Of a stretch of 64,000 nt of DNA, positions 37,376 to 46,481 are shown piece by piece. Below the pieces are notes generated by a model. That model saw only the letters and a program-made list of their open reading frames with translations. It was not told the DNA's origin and did not search any database. The stretch covers positions 34,990-98,989 of the forward strand of contig ONIY01000005.1 of NCBI GenBank assembly GCA_900318065.1, given 5' to 3'. Both the position numbers and the translations under genes were made by a program. The stretch is from an uncultured Prevotellaceae bacterium (lineage in GTDB: Bacteria; Bacteroidota; Bacteroidia; Bacteroidales; Muribaculaceae). Numbering within the stretch: position 1 is the first letter of the stretch; every line of letters begins with the position of its first letter.

Positions 37376-38172
37376 TCTCCTAGTTTTAATGATTTAGCCT
37401 CATTCCACAACTGGTCCATTTGCTCCAGGGTCATATCGTTCAAGTGCTTGCCCTGTGCCTTGGCTTGCGCCTCCACATAATTGAAGCGTGCGATAAACTT
37501 AAGATTGGTCTTCTCAAGGGCGTTGTCGGGTCTCACACCATAGAGGCGTGCGGCATTAACGAGCGAGAAGAGCAGGTCGCCAAACTCCTTCTCAATGTTC
37601 ACCTCGTTGCCAGCCTTAAGCTCAGTTTCCACTTCGCCGAGCTCTTCCTTGACTTTCTCCCACACGTCTTCCTTCTTCTCCCAGTCGAAGCCCACATTGG
37701 CAGCCTTTTCCTGCACCCTCTCGGCCTTGATGAGCGATGGCAGAGTAGATGGCACGCCACCAAGAATGGTCTTGTTGCCACCTTTCTCCTTCATCTTTAT
37801 CACTTCCCAGTGCTCAAGCAACTCCTTGACACCACTCACCTTGTCGTTGCCATAGATGTGAGGATGACGATAAATGAGTTTCTCGCGCAGCGCATCGCAC
37901 ACCTGCGCGATGTCGTAGGCTCCCGTCTCCTCGCCAATCCTGGCATAGAGCAGCACATGAAGCAGCACATCGCCAAGTTCCTTCTTGATAGTCGTGTTGT
38001 CGTCGCCCAGTAGAGCCTCGGCAAGCTCCATTGCCTCCTCAATGGTGTTGGGGCGCATGCTCTCGTTGGTCTGCACCGAGTCCCAAGGGCATTTCTCCCG
38101 CAGGGTGTCGATTACATCAAGGAGCTTGCCAAATGCTTCAAGTTTTTGTTCTCGATTATTTTTCCTCTCCAT
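37372..38172 (-). CDS. mazG: Nucleoside triphosphate pyrophosphohydrolase MazG
   Basis: A 266-residue all-alpha NTP pyrophosphatase with two MazG repeats. The first contains LREKCPWDSVQTNESMRPNTIEEA with E-x-x-E metal ligands (EEAMELAEALLGDD), and the second contains KEELGEVETELKAG and EKEFGDLLFSLVNAARL. It hydrolyses non-canonical and excess NTPs. Its stop overlaps the topB start by ATGA. The start is set at the ATG at 38172; an in-frame GTG at 38187 begins an upstream near-copy of the first five codons. It overlaps the dsbD end by 17 bases. Confidence 0.93.
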   Translation of the reverse strand: MERKNNREQKLEAFGKLLDVIDTLREKCPWDSVQTNESMRPNTIEEAMELAEALLGDDNTTIKKELGDVLLHVLLYARIGEETGAYDIAQVCDALREKLIYRHPHIYGNDKVSGVKELLEHWEVIKMKEKGGNKTILGGVPSTLPSLIKAERVQEKAANVGFDWEKKEDVWEKVKEELGEVETELKAGNEVNIEKEFGDLLFSLVNAARLYGVRPDNALEKTNLKFIARFNYVEAQAKAQGKHLNDMTLEQMDQLWNEAKSLKLGE

Positions 38173-40219
38173 ATTTTTTCTTTCCACGATTCAAGAAGTC
38201 GATGAATCCCTGAATGTCTTCTTTGTAGACAAATGGCCCCGACATCAACTCTCCCTTAGAGTTGAGCACTACATAATAAGGCTGAGAGTTAGAGTTGAAC
38301 TTCACTTCTTGCAAGTAGCTCCACTTGTCGCCCACGGTGTTCAGGGTTCTCTTCTTGCCATTGTGCTCAATGGTGATGGGTTGTGCCAGATTGGTCTTGT
38401 CGTCGACCATGAGACGGATGTGCACGAAATTCTCCTTGAGATTGCGCTTCACCTCTTCAACGTCCATGACAGCAGTCTCCATCTTGCGGCAGTTAACGCA
38501 TCCATAGCCTGAGAACTCCAAGAAAATGGGTTTGCCACTCTGTGCTGCTTGTGCCACACCTTTCTCAAAGTCGTCCCATTCTTGCAACTGTTCAGGATTA
38601 GTGGTATAGTCTTGAGTGTATAATGGTGGTACAAAGGCACTTGTCACGCGCAATGGAGCACCCCACAGGCCTGGCAGCAGATAGGCAGTGAATGCCAGCG
38701 AGATGAGACCCAGCATGAGTCGTACCACGCCAATGGGCTTTTTGTCGCCATCGCCCTTGAGCCACAATTTTCCAATAAGATAAAGTCCCAACAGCCCAAA
38801 GATTGCTATCCACAGCGACAGGAATGTCTCACGGTCAAGGATGTGCCAGCCATAGGCCAAGTCGGCCACTGAGAGGAACTTGAGCGAGAGTGCGAGTTCG
38901 AGGAAACCGAGCACCACCTTCACTGTGTTGAGCCAGCTACCCGACTTGGGGAGTTTCTTGAGCACCGATGGGAACAGTGCAAACAACGTGAAAGGAATAG
39001 CAAGAGCCAGCGCAAAGGCAAACATACCCACAATGGGGCCCATCAGGCTTCCACTACTAGCGGTCTCAACGAGCAGAGTACCAATGATGGGACCAGTGCA
39101 AGAGAAAGACACAAGCACTAGGGTGAAAGCCATGAAGAAGATGCTAAGCAATCCTGTGGTCTTCTCGGCGCGGCTGTCCATCTTGCTCGACCATGAGTCG
39201 GGGAGTTTGATTTCAAATGCTCCCAGGAACGAGATGGCAAAGAGTACCAGCAACAAGAAGAAAATGATGTTGCACACGGCGTTGGTAGCCATTGCATTCA
39301 GTCCGTTAGCTCCAAATATCGCCGTCACCAAAACGCCTAGCAGCACATATATCACGATGATTGAGATGCCATAGGTCACGGCGCTCGTGATTGATTTCGT
39401 CTTGCTGTTGCCTTTCTTGAGGAAGAAACTAACGGTGAGAGGGATAATTGGCCACACGCAGGGGGTGAGCAATGCAAGCAAGCCACCCAGGAAACATGCG
39501 CCAAAGAGGAACCACAGCGAACGGTTGCCGCTGCTCTGGGTGTTTTCGCTTGATTCACTGTCGGTAAACTTCACTGGAGCCCACAAGTCACCGCCACTGC
39601 TGGTGCTTGTTGCAGCGGCATCGATGCTGTCGCCAGCAAGCAGGGTGGTTGTGGCGGTGTCGGTCACAGCAGCATCCTCTGCTTTTTCTTCTTGGGCAGG
39701 ATCTTGGGCTTTATCATCGCTTTTTGCCTCTTCTTCGGTGTTCTCCTTGGGTGGAGTGCCCGCTTTTCCTGTAAAGCTGAAGCTTTCGGTGGCAGGAGGT
39801 GTGCAGGTCTGGTCATTGCAGCTCATGAACTGCAAGTCTCCGTCGATGTTGTATTTGTCTTCTGTCACAGTAAATTTCTGTGTCAACGTCACTTTCCCTT
39901 CCCACTGGCGAACCTTCATCATGAAAGCCTCGTCGTCGATGGTGGTGGGTGCTTTACTTGGCGTTAGTCTTCCCACAAGTTTTACTCCTTTAGTGTTTTT
40001 CCAGTTCACCGACAATGGCGTGGGTCCATCGGCAGGAGAGTCGTTGGAATACATGTGCCATCCGTTGTCGATAGTGGCAGTAAAAGTAATCACTCCGTTG
40101 CGGTCATCGGTCATTTTCACCGATTTAGTCCACTTGACAGGCGTGAGAATTTGAGCCTGTGCAATGATGCTCACTGTGAAGAAAGCAATTAGCAAAAATA
40201 GGTTTTTTGTGGTTTTCAT
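38156..40219 (-). CDS. dsbD: Thiol:disulfide interchange protein DsbD
   Basis: A 687-residue inner-membrane electron carrier. A signal peptide (MKTTKNLFLLIAFFTVSIIAQA) is followed by an N-terminal DsbD-alpha-like domain (CNDQTCTPPATE). A low-complexity acidic/Thr-rich linker precedes eight hydrophobic segments beginning GACFLGGLLALLTPCVWP, with the first redox Cys, and including FSCTGPIIG with the second. The periplasmic thioredoxin domain has the C-x-x-C site SGYGCVNCRKME. It passes electrons from cytoplasmic thioredoxin to periplasmic proteins. It is the first gene of the dsbD-mazG-topB-small protein run. Confidence 0.94.
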   Translation of the reverse strand: MKTTKNLFLLIAFFTVSIIAQAQILTPVKWTKSVKMTDDRNGVITFTATIDNGWHMYSNDSPADGPTPLSVNWKNTKGVKLVGRLTPSKAPTTIDDEAFMMKVRQWEGKVTLTQKFTVTEDKYNIDGDLQFMSCNDQTCTPPATESFSFTGKAGTPPKENTEEEAKSDDKAQDPAQEEKAEDAAVTDTATTTLLAGDSIDAAATSTSSGGDLWAPVKFTDSESSENTQSSGNRSLWFLFGACFLGGLLALLTPCVWPIIPLTVSFFLKKGNSKTKSITSAVTYGISIIVIYVLLGVLVTAIFGANGLNAMATNAVCNIIFFLLLVLFAISFLGAFEIKLPDSWSSKMDSRAEKTTGLLSIFFMAFTLVLVSFSCTGPIIGTLLVETASSGSLMGPIVGMFAFALALAIPFTLFALFPSVLKKLPKSGSWLNTVKVVLGFLELALSLKFLSVADLAYGWHILDRETFLSLWIAIFGLLGLYLIGKLWLKGDGDKKPIGVVRLMLGLISLAFTAYLLPGLWGAPLRVTSAFVPPLYTQDYTTNPEQLQEWDDFEKGVAQAAQSGKPIFLEFSGYGCVNCRKMETAVMDVEEVKRNLKENFVHIRLMVDDKTNLAQPITIEHNGKKRTLNTVGDKWSYLQEVKFNSNSQPYYVVLNSKGELMSGPFVYKEDIQGFIDFLNRGKKKYGEEK

Positions 40220-40257
40220 ATTTTTTTCATATTTATAGTTTGAGAATTTTCAAAGTG

Positions 40258-40265
40258 CAAAGTTA
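40258..40265 (-). promoter_or_regulatory. Promoter of dsbD-mazG-topB
   Basis: TAACTTTG on the minus strand matches TAnnTTTG, 39 bases before the dsbD start. Confidence 0.6.
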
Positions 40266-40340
40266 GTAACTTGAAATAATTTTTTCAATAATATAACTTT
40301 AAAAAAATATAATACAATGTCATTATATGAAATTTATTTC

Positions 40341-40348
40341 TACCTTTG
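40341..40348 (+). promoter_or_regulatory. Promoter of the DHH phosphoesterase operon
   Basis: TACCTTTG matches TAnnTTTG, 25 bases before the start codon. It is divergent from the dsbD promoter, 75 bases away. Confidence 0.65.
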
Positions 40349-40372
40349 TGGTCGCAAAACTTCAATTGAAGA

Positions 40373-41395
40373 ATGATAAAGAGAATTATTGACAGCAGTG
40401 AGATTGAAAAATTCAAAGCTGCGATAGGTGCTGTGTCACGCATTGTAATCACCTGTCACAAGAAGGCCGATGGCGATGCCATAGGGTCGTCGCTTGCCAT
40501 GTGCCGTGTGCTCAGGAACATGGGGAAAAACGCTATTGTGATAATTCCCGACCAGTTGCCAGCATCGCTCAGTTTTGTTGCCGAGGGCGTGGACTACTTC
40601 ACGTTTTCACACAGCGAGATCACTGCAAGCAACATAATAAGAAACACCCAGCTCATAATCTCGCTTGACTACAACGATTTCTCGAGAGTCGACAAGATGC
40701 AGCCATTGCTTGAGAACGCTACTGTTCCCAAAGTCCTCATCGATCATCACTTGAACCCAAGAGGAAAATTTGACGTGATGTTTTCTTTTCCTGAGCTGTC
40801 GTCGACCTGTGAGCTTGTCTATCGCATTGTGGAAGAGGCAGGATGGCAGCAATATCTCGACAAGCAATCAGCGTCCTATCTCTTCGTGGGCATCATGACC
40901 GATACAGGAAACCTTGCCTTCAGTTCGTTCTATCCCGAGGTGTATGAGGTGATGGCACAGCTCATGAGATATGGCATCGACAAGCCCTATCTCTACAAGA
41001 TGGCGATGGACACAGTGCCACTCAACAGTCTGCTGCTTCAAAGTTATGCCTTGCTTAATAAAATGACTGTTATTGACGATAGCATAGCACTTATTACCCT
41101 TGACAAAGAAGACTTGCAAAAATATAACTACCACACTGGCGATACCGAGCGCCTGGTCAACAAGCCCCTCTCGGTAAAAGAGATATATTGGTCAACCTTC
41201 ATGCGCGAAGATCCTAACTACATCAAGGTGTCGATGCGCAGCGAGGGCGACTTTGCAGTAGATGTGTTGTGCTCACGCTACTTTAACGGTGGAGGCCACA
41301 TGCATGCTGCTGCGGGTGAGTTCTATGGCACGATGCAAGAAGCCGTTGAACTGTATTATAAGATTGTTGAAGAAATTAAACAAAACAAACAATAA
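40373..41395 (+). CDS. DHH-family phosphoesterase, NrnA-like
   Basis: A 340-residue DHH/DHHA1 protein. CHKKADGDAIGSSLAM carries the first metal Asp residues, LISLDYNDFSRVD the next, VLIDHHLNP is the DHH motif and VGIMTDTGNLAF follows. The DHHA1 part ends in FNGGGHMHAAAGEF. NrnA-type enzymes degrade nanoRNA and dephosphorylate pAp; a cyclic dinucleotide phosphodiesterase is also possible without the GdpP membrane part. Its own TAnnTTTG promoter lies 25 bases upstream. It is followed after nine bases by a DUF4827 lipoprotein gene. Confidence 0.92.
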   Translation: MIKRIIDSSEIEKFKAAIGAVSRIVITCHKKADGDAIGSSLAMCRVLRNMGKNAIVIIPDQLPASLSFVAEGVDYFTFSHSEITASNIIRNTQLIISLDYNDFSRVDKMQPLLENATVPKVLIDHHLNPRGKFDVMFSFPELSSTCELVYRIVEEAGWQQYLDKQSASYLFVGIMTDTGNLAFSSFYPEVYEVMAQLMRYGIDKPYLYKMAMDTVPLNSLLLQSYALLNKMTVIDDSIALITLDKEDLQKYNYHTGDTERLVNKPLSVKEIYWSTFMREDPNYIKVSMRSEGDFAVDVLCSRYFNGGGHMHAAAGEFYGTMQEAVELYYKIVEEIKQNKQ

Positions 41396-41404
41396 CATAA
41401 CGAT

Positions 41405-41977
41405 ATGAAAATCAAGAAATTATTATTCTTTTTCGCAGCGATGGCCGCAGTGGTGTTCTCGTCTTGCAGCGACAGCGCCAGCTATGCCGACTTGCTCAAC
41501 GACGAGCGCCATGCCACTAATGCCTATCTTGCAGGATGCCGCGTGGTAAACGAGATTCCCAGCGACACGATCTTTGAGACAGGAAAGGATGCTCCATATT
41601 ATAAGATTGATCCTGAGGGAAACGTCTACATGCAGGTTATAAAGGCCTCCGATCGCAAGGCCGACAAGGCTCAGAAATCGGAGAAAATCTACTTCCGCTA
41701 TATGCGCTACAATCTCAACTACTGGCATGAATATGGCGAGATGGTAGGTCAGGGCAATGAGGGCGACATGAATGCTGCTCCCAGCTATTTCCTATATGGA
41801 AACTACACGCTCAACGTCTCATCGCAGTGGGGCTACGGCATTCAGCTGCCTCTCACCTTTGTGGGTGTGAACAGCGAAGTCAATCTCATCATCAAGTCAC
41901 AGTATGGATGGATGAGCGAGATGGCTGCTGTGATTCCTTACTTGTATCACGTGAGATACTTCCGCACTCAGGTTTAA
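41405..41977 (+). CDS. DUF4827 lipoprotein
   Basis: A 190-residue protein with a lipoprotein signal ending at Cys21 (VVFSSCSDS), so it is probably attached to the outer membrane. YADLLNDERHATNAYLAGCRV, DTIFETGKDAPYYKID and a C-terminal pattern resembling FKBP-like proteins (GYGIQLPLTFVGVNSEVNLI, then PYLYHVRYF) fit DUF4827, a Bacteroidota-specific family of unknown function. It lies between the DHH phosphoesterase and glmM and may be co-transcribed with both. Confidence 0.82.
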   Translation: MKIKKLLFFFAAMAAVVFSSCSDSASYADLLNDERHATNAYLAGCRVVNEIPSDTIFETGKDAPYYKIDPEGNVYMQVIKASDRKADKAQKSEKIYFRYMRYNLNYWHEYGEMVGQGNEGDMNAAPSYFLYGNYTLNVSSQWGYGIQLPLTFVGVNSEVNLIIKSQYGWMSEMAAVIPYLYHVRYFRTQV

Positions 41978-42003
41978 AAACGGATTAAACTAAACATAAA
42001 CTT

Positions 42004-43395
42004 ATGTCATTAATAAAATCAATCTCAGGAATTCGTGGCACTATAGGCGGCAAAGCAGGAGAAGGATTGTCGCCACTCGACATTGTGAAATTCACTACTG
42101 CCTATGCAACATTCATTCGTCGCAACAGCGATTGCAAATCTAATGTGATTGTTGTGGGACGTGATGCACGCCTCTCGGGCCGTATGGTTCTCAACATTGT
42201 TGTGGGAACTCTCACCGGTATGGGCTTTGACGTGGTTAACATAGGACTGGCAACAACCCCCACCACCGAACTTGCTGTTGTCGGCGAGAATGCCTGTGGT
42301 GGCATTATCATCACTGCATCGCACAACCCCAAACAATGGAATGCCCTCAAGTTGCTTAACGACAAGGGTGAATTCCTCGATGACGCTCAAGGCAAAGAAG
42401 TGCTGCGCATTGCCGAGGCACAGGACTTTGACTATGCACCGGTCGACAAACTGGGCCGTGAGCAGAAGAACTACACCTACCTGCGTCGCCACATCGATGC
42501 CGTGAAGGCACTCGACCTTGTAGACGTGGAGGCTATCAAGAACGCCAACTTCACTGTTGCCGTCGATGCCGTAAACTCGGTGGGTGGCGTTGCAATTCCC
42601 AAGTTGCTGCAAGAACTGGGCGTGAAAAATGAAAATATTATAAAACTCTTCTGTGACCCAACAGGCAACTTTGGCCATACTCCAGAACCCATACCCGAAA
42701 ATCTCACTGCTATTCAAGACTTTATGCGTCAAGGGAAAGCCGATGTGGGCTTTGTCGTTGACCCCGATGTTGACCGCCTTGCAATAGTGATGGAGAATGG
42801 TGAGTTCTTCGTTGAGGAGTATACCCTTGTGGCAGTAGCCGACTATGTGCTTAGCCACACACCTGGCTCTACAGTGTCGAATCTGTCGTCGTCGCGTGCT
42901 CTGCGCGATGTTACCCGCGCTCATGGCTGCACCTACACAGCGGCTGCCGTGGGCGAGGTGAATGTTACAACCGAGATGCGACGCACTGGTGCCGTGATAG
43001 GCGGCGAAGGTAATGGTGGAGTTATCTATCCCGAGTTGCACTATGGCCGTGACGCTCTGGTGGGAGTGGCTCTGTTTCTCACGTTGCTTGCCAAGAGCGG
43101 CAAAACAGTGAGCGAGCTAAAGGCCACCTATCCTCAGTACAGCATTGCCAAGACAAAACTGCAACTCACTCCCGAGATGGACGTCGACAAGATCCTCAAA
43201 GCTGTTGAGGAACATTATAAAGAACAAGACCTCACAACCATCGATGGCGTGAAGATTGACTTTACCGACGGTTGGGCGCACCTGCGCAAAAGCAACACCG
43301 AGCCCATCATTCGCATCTACAGCGAAGCCCACACTATGGAGAAGGCTCAACAACTTGGCGAGGAAGTGAAGAAAATTGTTGAATCGCTTATATAA
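42004..43395 (+). CDS. glmM: Phosphoglucosamine mutase
   Basis: A 463-residue alpha-D-phosphohexomutase. The phosphoserine loop is TASHNPKQWN, the Mg site is DPDVDRLA, the sugar-binding loop GGEGNGGVIYP and the phosphate-binding loop RKSNTEPIIRIYSEA. GlmM converts glucosamine-6-P to glucosamine-1-P for UDP-GlcNAc, which feeds the cell wall and the WecB/WecC branch in this window. The length and the GEGNGG form fit the Bacteroidota GlmM type; a general phosphomannomutase/phosphoglucomutase remains possible. Confidence 0.88.
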   Translation: MSLIKSISGIRGTIGGKAGEGLSPLDIVKFTTAYATFIRRNSDCKSNVIVVGRDARLSGRMVLNIVVGTLTGMGFDVVNIGLATTPTTELAVVGENACGGIIITASHNPKQWNALKLLNDKGEFLDDAQGKEVLRIAEAQDFDYAPVDKLGREQKNYTYLRRHIDAVKALDLVDVEAIKNANFTVAVDAVNSVGGVAIPKLLQELGVKNENIIKLFCDPTGNFGHTPEPIPENLTAIQDFMRQGKADVGFVVDPDVDRLAIVMENGEFFVEEYTLVAVADYVLSHTPGSTVSNLSSSRALRDVTRAHGCTYTAAAVGEVNVTTEMRRTGAVIGGEGNGGVIYPELHYGRDALVGVALFLTLLAKSGKTVSELKATYPQYSIAKTKLQLTPEMDVDKILKAVEEHYKEQDLTTIDGVKIDFTDGWAHLRKSNTEPIIRIYSEAHTMEKAQQLGEEVKKIVESLI

Positions 43396-43434
43396 AAAAC
43401 TCCTAACACCATAAATTAATCACAAAACACAATC

Positions 43435-44769
43435 ATGAAGAAATTTATCCTTTTCACATGCGCTATCGCAATGCTAGCAAGCACTACACTTAGCGTTAAT
43501 GCCAGAACTACTGGTTTTAAGTTACCCGCTGTGAAAGACGTGGTGATGTATCAAGTTAATCCTCGCGTTTTCGCACCACAGAATTCTCTCAAGGCTGTTG
43601 CCAGCAGGGTTGACGCCATCAGTAAACTTGGTGCCAACGTGATGTGGGTAATGCCCATCTATCCCATTGGCAAAATCAAGAGCAAGAACTCGCCTTATTC
43701 CATTAGCGACTACAAGGCAGTGAACCCTGAATTTGGCACTATCGACGACGTGAAAGCCCTGGCTGACTCATGCCATGCTCATGGTATGGCACTGATTGTT
43801 GACTGGGTTGCCAATCACACAGCGTGGGATAACGTGTGGATTAAAGACCACAAAGACTGGTACACACAAGACAAGGATGGAAACGTGATATATCCTCCCG
43901 GCACCGACTGGACCGATGTCGCCGACCTTAACTATGACAACAAGGACATGCGAGAGGCTATGATTGATGCCATGATGTTCTGGATCAACGAAGTGGGGCT
44001 CGACGGACTGCGCTGCGACGTGGCCGACCAGGTGCCTTACGACTTCTGGAACGACGCTTTCACACGCCTGCGCAAGGCTGCTGGCAAGCGCCAGCTATTG
44101 TTGCTTGCCGAGGGAGCCAACCCAGAGAATCTTATAAAAGGAGGCTTCGACATGAACTATGCTTGGAACTTCATGGGTGCGCTCGACCGCGTGTTTGTTA
44201 AAGGACAGAAGGCAAGCCATTTCCTCGATGTCGACAAGCAAGAATATGACGAGATTCCCGATGGCAAAGTGAAACTTCGCTTTACTACCAATCATGACGA
44301 GGCAACCAAGTATTCTACCGTACAGCAGTTTGGCAGCATTGATGGCGCTCTTGCAGCATTTGTGGCAACCACATTCCTGCATGGTGGAATGCTTATCTAC
44401 GGCTCTCAAGAAGTTGCTTACCCCGACAAGATCAACTTCTTCAACTATGTGCCAGTAGACTGGAGCTCCAACCCCGACGTGCTGAAGACTCACAAAAAGC
44501 TCATTTCTATCTACAAGAAAAACTCGGCATTCCGCAGTGGCGATGTCACTGGTTACCCCGATGACAATGTGCTGGCATTTGAGCGTAGCGACAGCAAGGG
44601 CAAGTTCCTCGTTCTCGTTAATGTGCGCAACACTCCACAGACCTTTACTGGAATTCCTGCCAGCTGGAAAAAAGGCAAAGTCACCAATATGTACAACGGC
44701 CGCCGCCTCAAGCTTCGCAAGTCGGTTAAGCTGCAGCCATTCCAGTACCTTATCCTCAAGAAAAGATAA
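43435..44769 (+). CDS. Secreted GH13 alpha-amylase family protein
   Basis: A 444-residue enzyme with a cleavable signal peptide (MKKFILFTCAIAMLASTTLSVNA) and no lipobox cysteine, hence probably periplasmic. The GH13 regions are visible: region I DWVANHT, region II GLRCDVAD with the nucleophile Asp near 195, region III LLLAEGANP with the acid/base Glu near 226, and region IV TTNHDEA near 287. It should hydrolyse alpha-1,4 glucans or maltooligosaccharides. No susCD genes or regulators are adjacent, so it is outside a typical starch-utilisation locus. Confidence 0.9.
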   Translation: MKKFILFTCAIAMLASTTLSVNARTTGFKLPAVKDVVMYQVNPRVFAPQNSLKAVASRVDAISKLGANVMWVMPIYPIGKIKSKNSPYSISDYKAVNPEFGTIDDVKALADSCHAHGMALIVDWVANHTAWDNVWIKDHKDWYTQDKDGNVIYPPGTDWTDVADLNYDNKDMREAMIDAMMFWINEVGLDGLRCDVADQVPYDFWNDAFTRLRKAAGKRQLLLLAEGANPENLIKGGFDMNYAWNFMGALDRVFVKGQKASHFLDVDKQEYDEIPDGKVKLRFTTNHDEATKYSTVQQFGSIDGALAAFVATTFLHGGMLIYGSQEVAYPDKINFFNYVPVDWSSNPDVLKTHKKLISIYKKNSAFRSGDVTGYPDDNVLAFERSDSKGKFLVLVNVRNTPQTFTGIPASWKKGKVTNMYNGRRLKLRKSVKLQPFQYLILKKR

Positions 44770-44771
44770 AG

Positions 44772-45104
44772 GTGGAGATTGTCAACCTGCTTGATTATAG
44801 CCACAGGTCGCAACTGCGACAATGGCTTGAAGAAAACCACACCACTCAGCGACAATGCTGGGTGGTGTGTTCGCGTGTTAAGCAACCACCCGCTGGAGTC
44901 CTGCAATATATAGAAGTGGTTGAAGAGGCCCTATGTTTCGGCTGGATTGACTCAACAGTGAAACGAATGCCTGACGGCCGTCTTGCCCAGCGACTCTCAC
45001 CTCGCCGCAAAGGCAGCCACTGGACCGAGCTTAACAAGCAACGCTGCGCCCAGCTCGAAAAGCAAGGACTAATGACCGACGCCGGAAGAGGGGCGTTGCC
45101 ATGA
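44772..45104 (+). CDS. Truncated YdeI/OmpD-associated family protein
   Basis: A 110-residue protein starting at GTG two bases after the amylase stop. EALCFGWIDSTVKRMPDG and AQRLSPRRKGSHWTELNKQR are the N-terminal hallmarks of the YdeI family. Full-length members are about 190 residues. Here the frame ends at ...DAGRGALP with a TGA at 45102-45104, and only 77 bases separate it from the next gene, so the C-terminal third or more is missing. It is either a decaying gene or a short family variant. The function of the family is not established. Confidence 0.6.
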   Translation: MEIVNLLDYSHRSQLRQWLEENHTTQRQCWVVCSRVKQPPAGVLQYIEVVEEALCFGWIDSTVKRMPDGRLAQRLSPRRKGSHWTELNKQRCAQLEKQGLMTDAGRGALP

Positions 45105-45181
45105 GAAATGCCCAAGAACTAAACCATTTTCAATAGTCATGTTGCCTCAAGGTTCTTGATAAAACTTTGATTTGATTGTTT

Positions 45182-45856
45182 TTATACCCACACAAAGTTC
45201 TTTTTTCCGGCGCCTATCTCGAAGTGGTATTTCACGATGCCCAGGTCGACTTTAGCATAGGGGCCTATTCCTGCCTTTACACTCACTCTGTTGCCAGGCT
45301 TTAAATCAAACTTGAACTTCTGCTGATTGATGGCCGTGGGGGCGAGTAAGGCACAGGCAACACCTTGCTTGTACCATTGTGGGGCAGTTTTAATGTCGAT
45401 GGCACTCACCTTATTGGGCGATTTTCTCTTGTGATCCACGCCTTGAGTGGCACCGTATCCCACCGAGATGAGGCACACCAGTTTCTCGTCGCTGGCAATG
45501 TCAAGCACACTGGAAATCTTTTTATAGGACAATCCCACCCAGCAGGTGTTCAATCCCATTGTCTGAGCCTTGAGCACCAGTTTCTCACCGTAGTATCCCA
45601 CTGTCTCGGCAAGAGAATCACTTTTGGTGCCAATCATGGCAAAATAGGTGGTCACGCCACTGAACTTGCCATATCGAGCCAGCAGACTCTCGCCAAACGA
45701 ACGTGGCTCATTGGTAATGAGCTGAATGTGGAGTCCGCTCTGTGAATTATATTCTTGAACAAGTTGCTGCAGGTGTTCAATCTTCTCGGGCTCAATTGCT
45801 TGACTGGTGTAATGCCGCACCGAGTGCCTCTCTTTAATTGCTTCAATTAGGTTCAT
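45182..45856 (-). CDS. Nitroreductase family protein
   Basis: A 224-residue FMN-dependent oxidoreductase of the nitroreductase superfamily. IKERHSVRHYTSQAIEPEKI is the FMN-phosphate binding start, ETVGYYGEKLVLKAQTMGLNTCWVG is the central helix/loop, and LVCLISVGYGATQGVDHKRK is the late FMN segment. The C-terminal extension (GPYAKVDLGIVKYHFEIGAG) matches the branch annotated as putative TM nitroreductase. The physiological substrate is unknown. It follows the GNAT gene by four bases on the minus strand. Confidence 0.87.
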   Translation of the reverse strand: MNLIEAIKERHSVRHYTSQAIEPEKIEHLQQLVQEYNSQSGLHIQLITNEPRSFGESLLARYGKFSGVTTYFAMIGTKSDSLAETVGYYGEKLVLKAQTMGLNTCWVGLSYKKISSVLDIASDEKLVCLISVGYGATQGVDHKRKSPNKVSAIDIKTAPQWYKQGVACALLAPTAINQQKFKFDLKPGNRVSVKAGIGPYAKVDLGIVKYHFEIGAGKKNFVWV

Positions 45857-45860
45857 AGTA

Positions 45861-46334
45861 TTATAAGATGGTTTCGAGATAAGTTTTTAGAGGTTTCATG
45901 CCGCAGTTGTCATAAAATGCCCTTGCACCAGGGTTGCATTCCCACACGTTGAGCGTGATGTTGTAGAATCCGTTGCTGCGGGCATAGTCCACCACATGGT
46001 CGTAGAGCCGGCGTGCGATGTGCTGGCGCCTGTATTTCTCGTCAACACACAGGTCGTCGATGTAAAGAGTCTTGACGTCGGTGCGGTTGTTGTCGTTGAT
46101 GAACTGCTCAACGATGCCAAAGCAGTATCCCAACACCATGTCATTGTCGTCGACCAGCACAAAGATAGGGGAGTGCTCTACGTTGGCAATAATCTGCCGT
46201 AGTTGCTCGTCGGTGTACTTGCGGTTTCCACTCTTGAACAGGTCGGGGCGGCCTTTGGCATGAACATTATTTACTTGAGTCAACAGTTGATGAATGCGTG
46301 GTATGTCACGGTTTTGTGCAAAGCGTATTTCCAT
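45861..46334 (-). CDS. GNAT-family N-acetyltransferase
   Basis: A 157-residue acetyltransferase. YIDDLCVDEKYRRQHIARRLYDHV contains the acetyl-CoA motif A (R-R-x-x-I-A), and LNVWECNPGARAFYDNCGMKP is motif B. The frame is open further upstream to 46412, but the promoter box at 46355-46362 requires a start downstream of it, and the ATG at 46334 (MEIRFAQNRDIPRIHQ) gives the normal GNAT beginning. The acceptor is unknown. Confidence 0.88.
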   Translation of the reverse strand: MEIRFAQNRDIPRIHQLLTQVNNVHAKGRPDLFKSGNRKYTDEQLRQIIANVEHSPIFVLVDDNDMVLGYCFGIVEQFINDNNRTDVKTLYIDDLCVDEKYRRQHIARRLYDHVVDYARSNGFYNITLNVWECNPGARAFYDNCGMKPLKTYLETIL

Positions 46335-46354
46335 TATAATCCAATTTTTGGGTA

Positions 46355-46362
46355 CAAATTTA
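46355..46362 (-). promoter_or_regulatory. Promoter of the GNAT-nitroreductase pair
   Basis: TAAATTTG on the minus strand matches TAnnTTTG, and a TTTG (plus-strand CAAA at 46383-46386) lies 20 bases upstream. It sets the GNAT start at 46334. Confidence 0.7.
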
Positions 46363-46435
46363 CATATAATCCACCAAACATTCAAAGAAACGCAACATTT
46401 AACTGTTAACATTTTTTTCTTAAAAAAAAACTATG

Positions 46436-46443
46436 TAATTTTG
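46436..46443 (+). promoter_or_regulatory. Promoter of hisS
   Basis: TAATTTTG matches TAnnTTTG, 39 bases before the hisS start codon, in an A-rich region. Confidence 0.6.
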
Positions 46444-46481
46444 CAAGATTAAAGAAACAACGCAAAAACAAAGACATAAAT

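Noticed and set aside
42025-43041. A long minus-strand frame antisense to glmM (338 codons).
   Set aside because: It is fully within glmM, has no recognisable domain and results from the codon bias of glmM; many similar antisense frames exist in the window.
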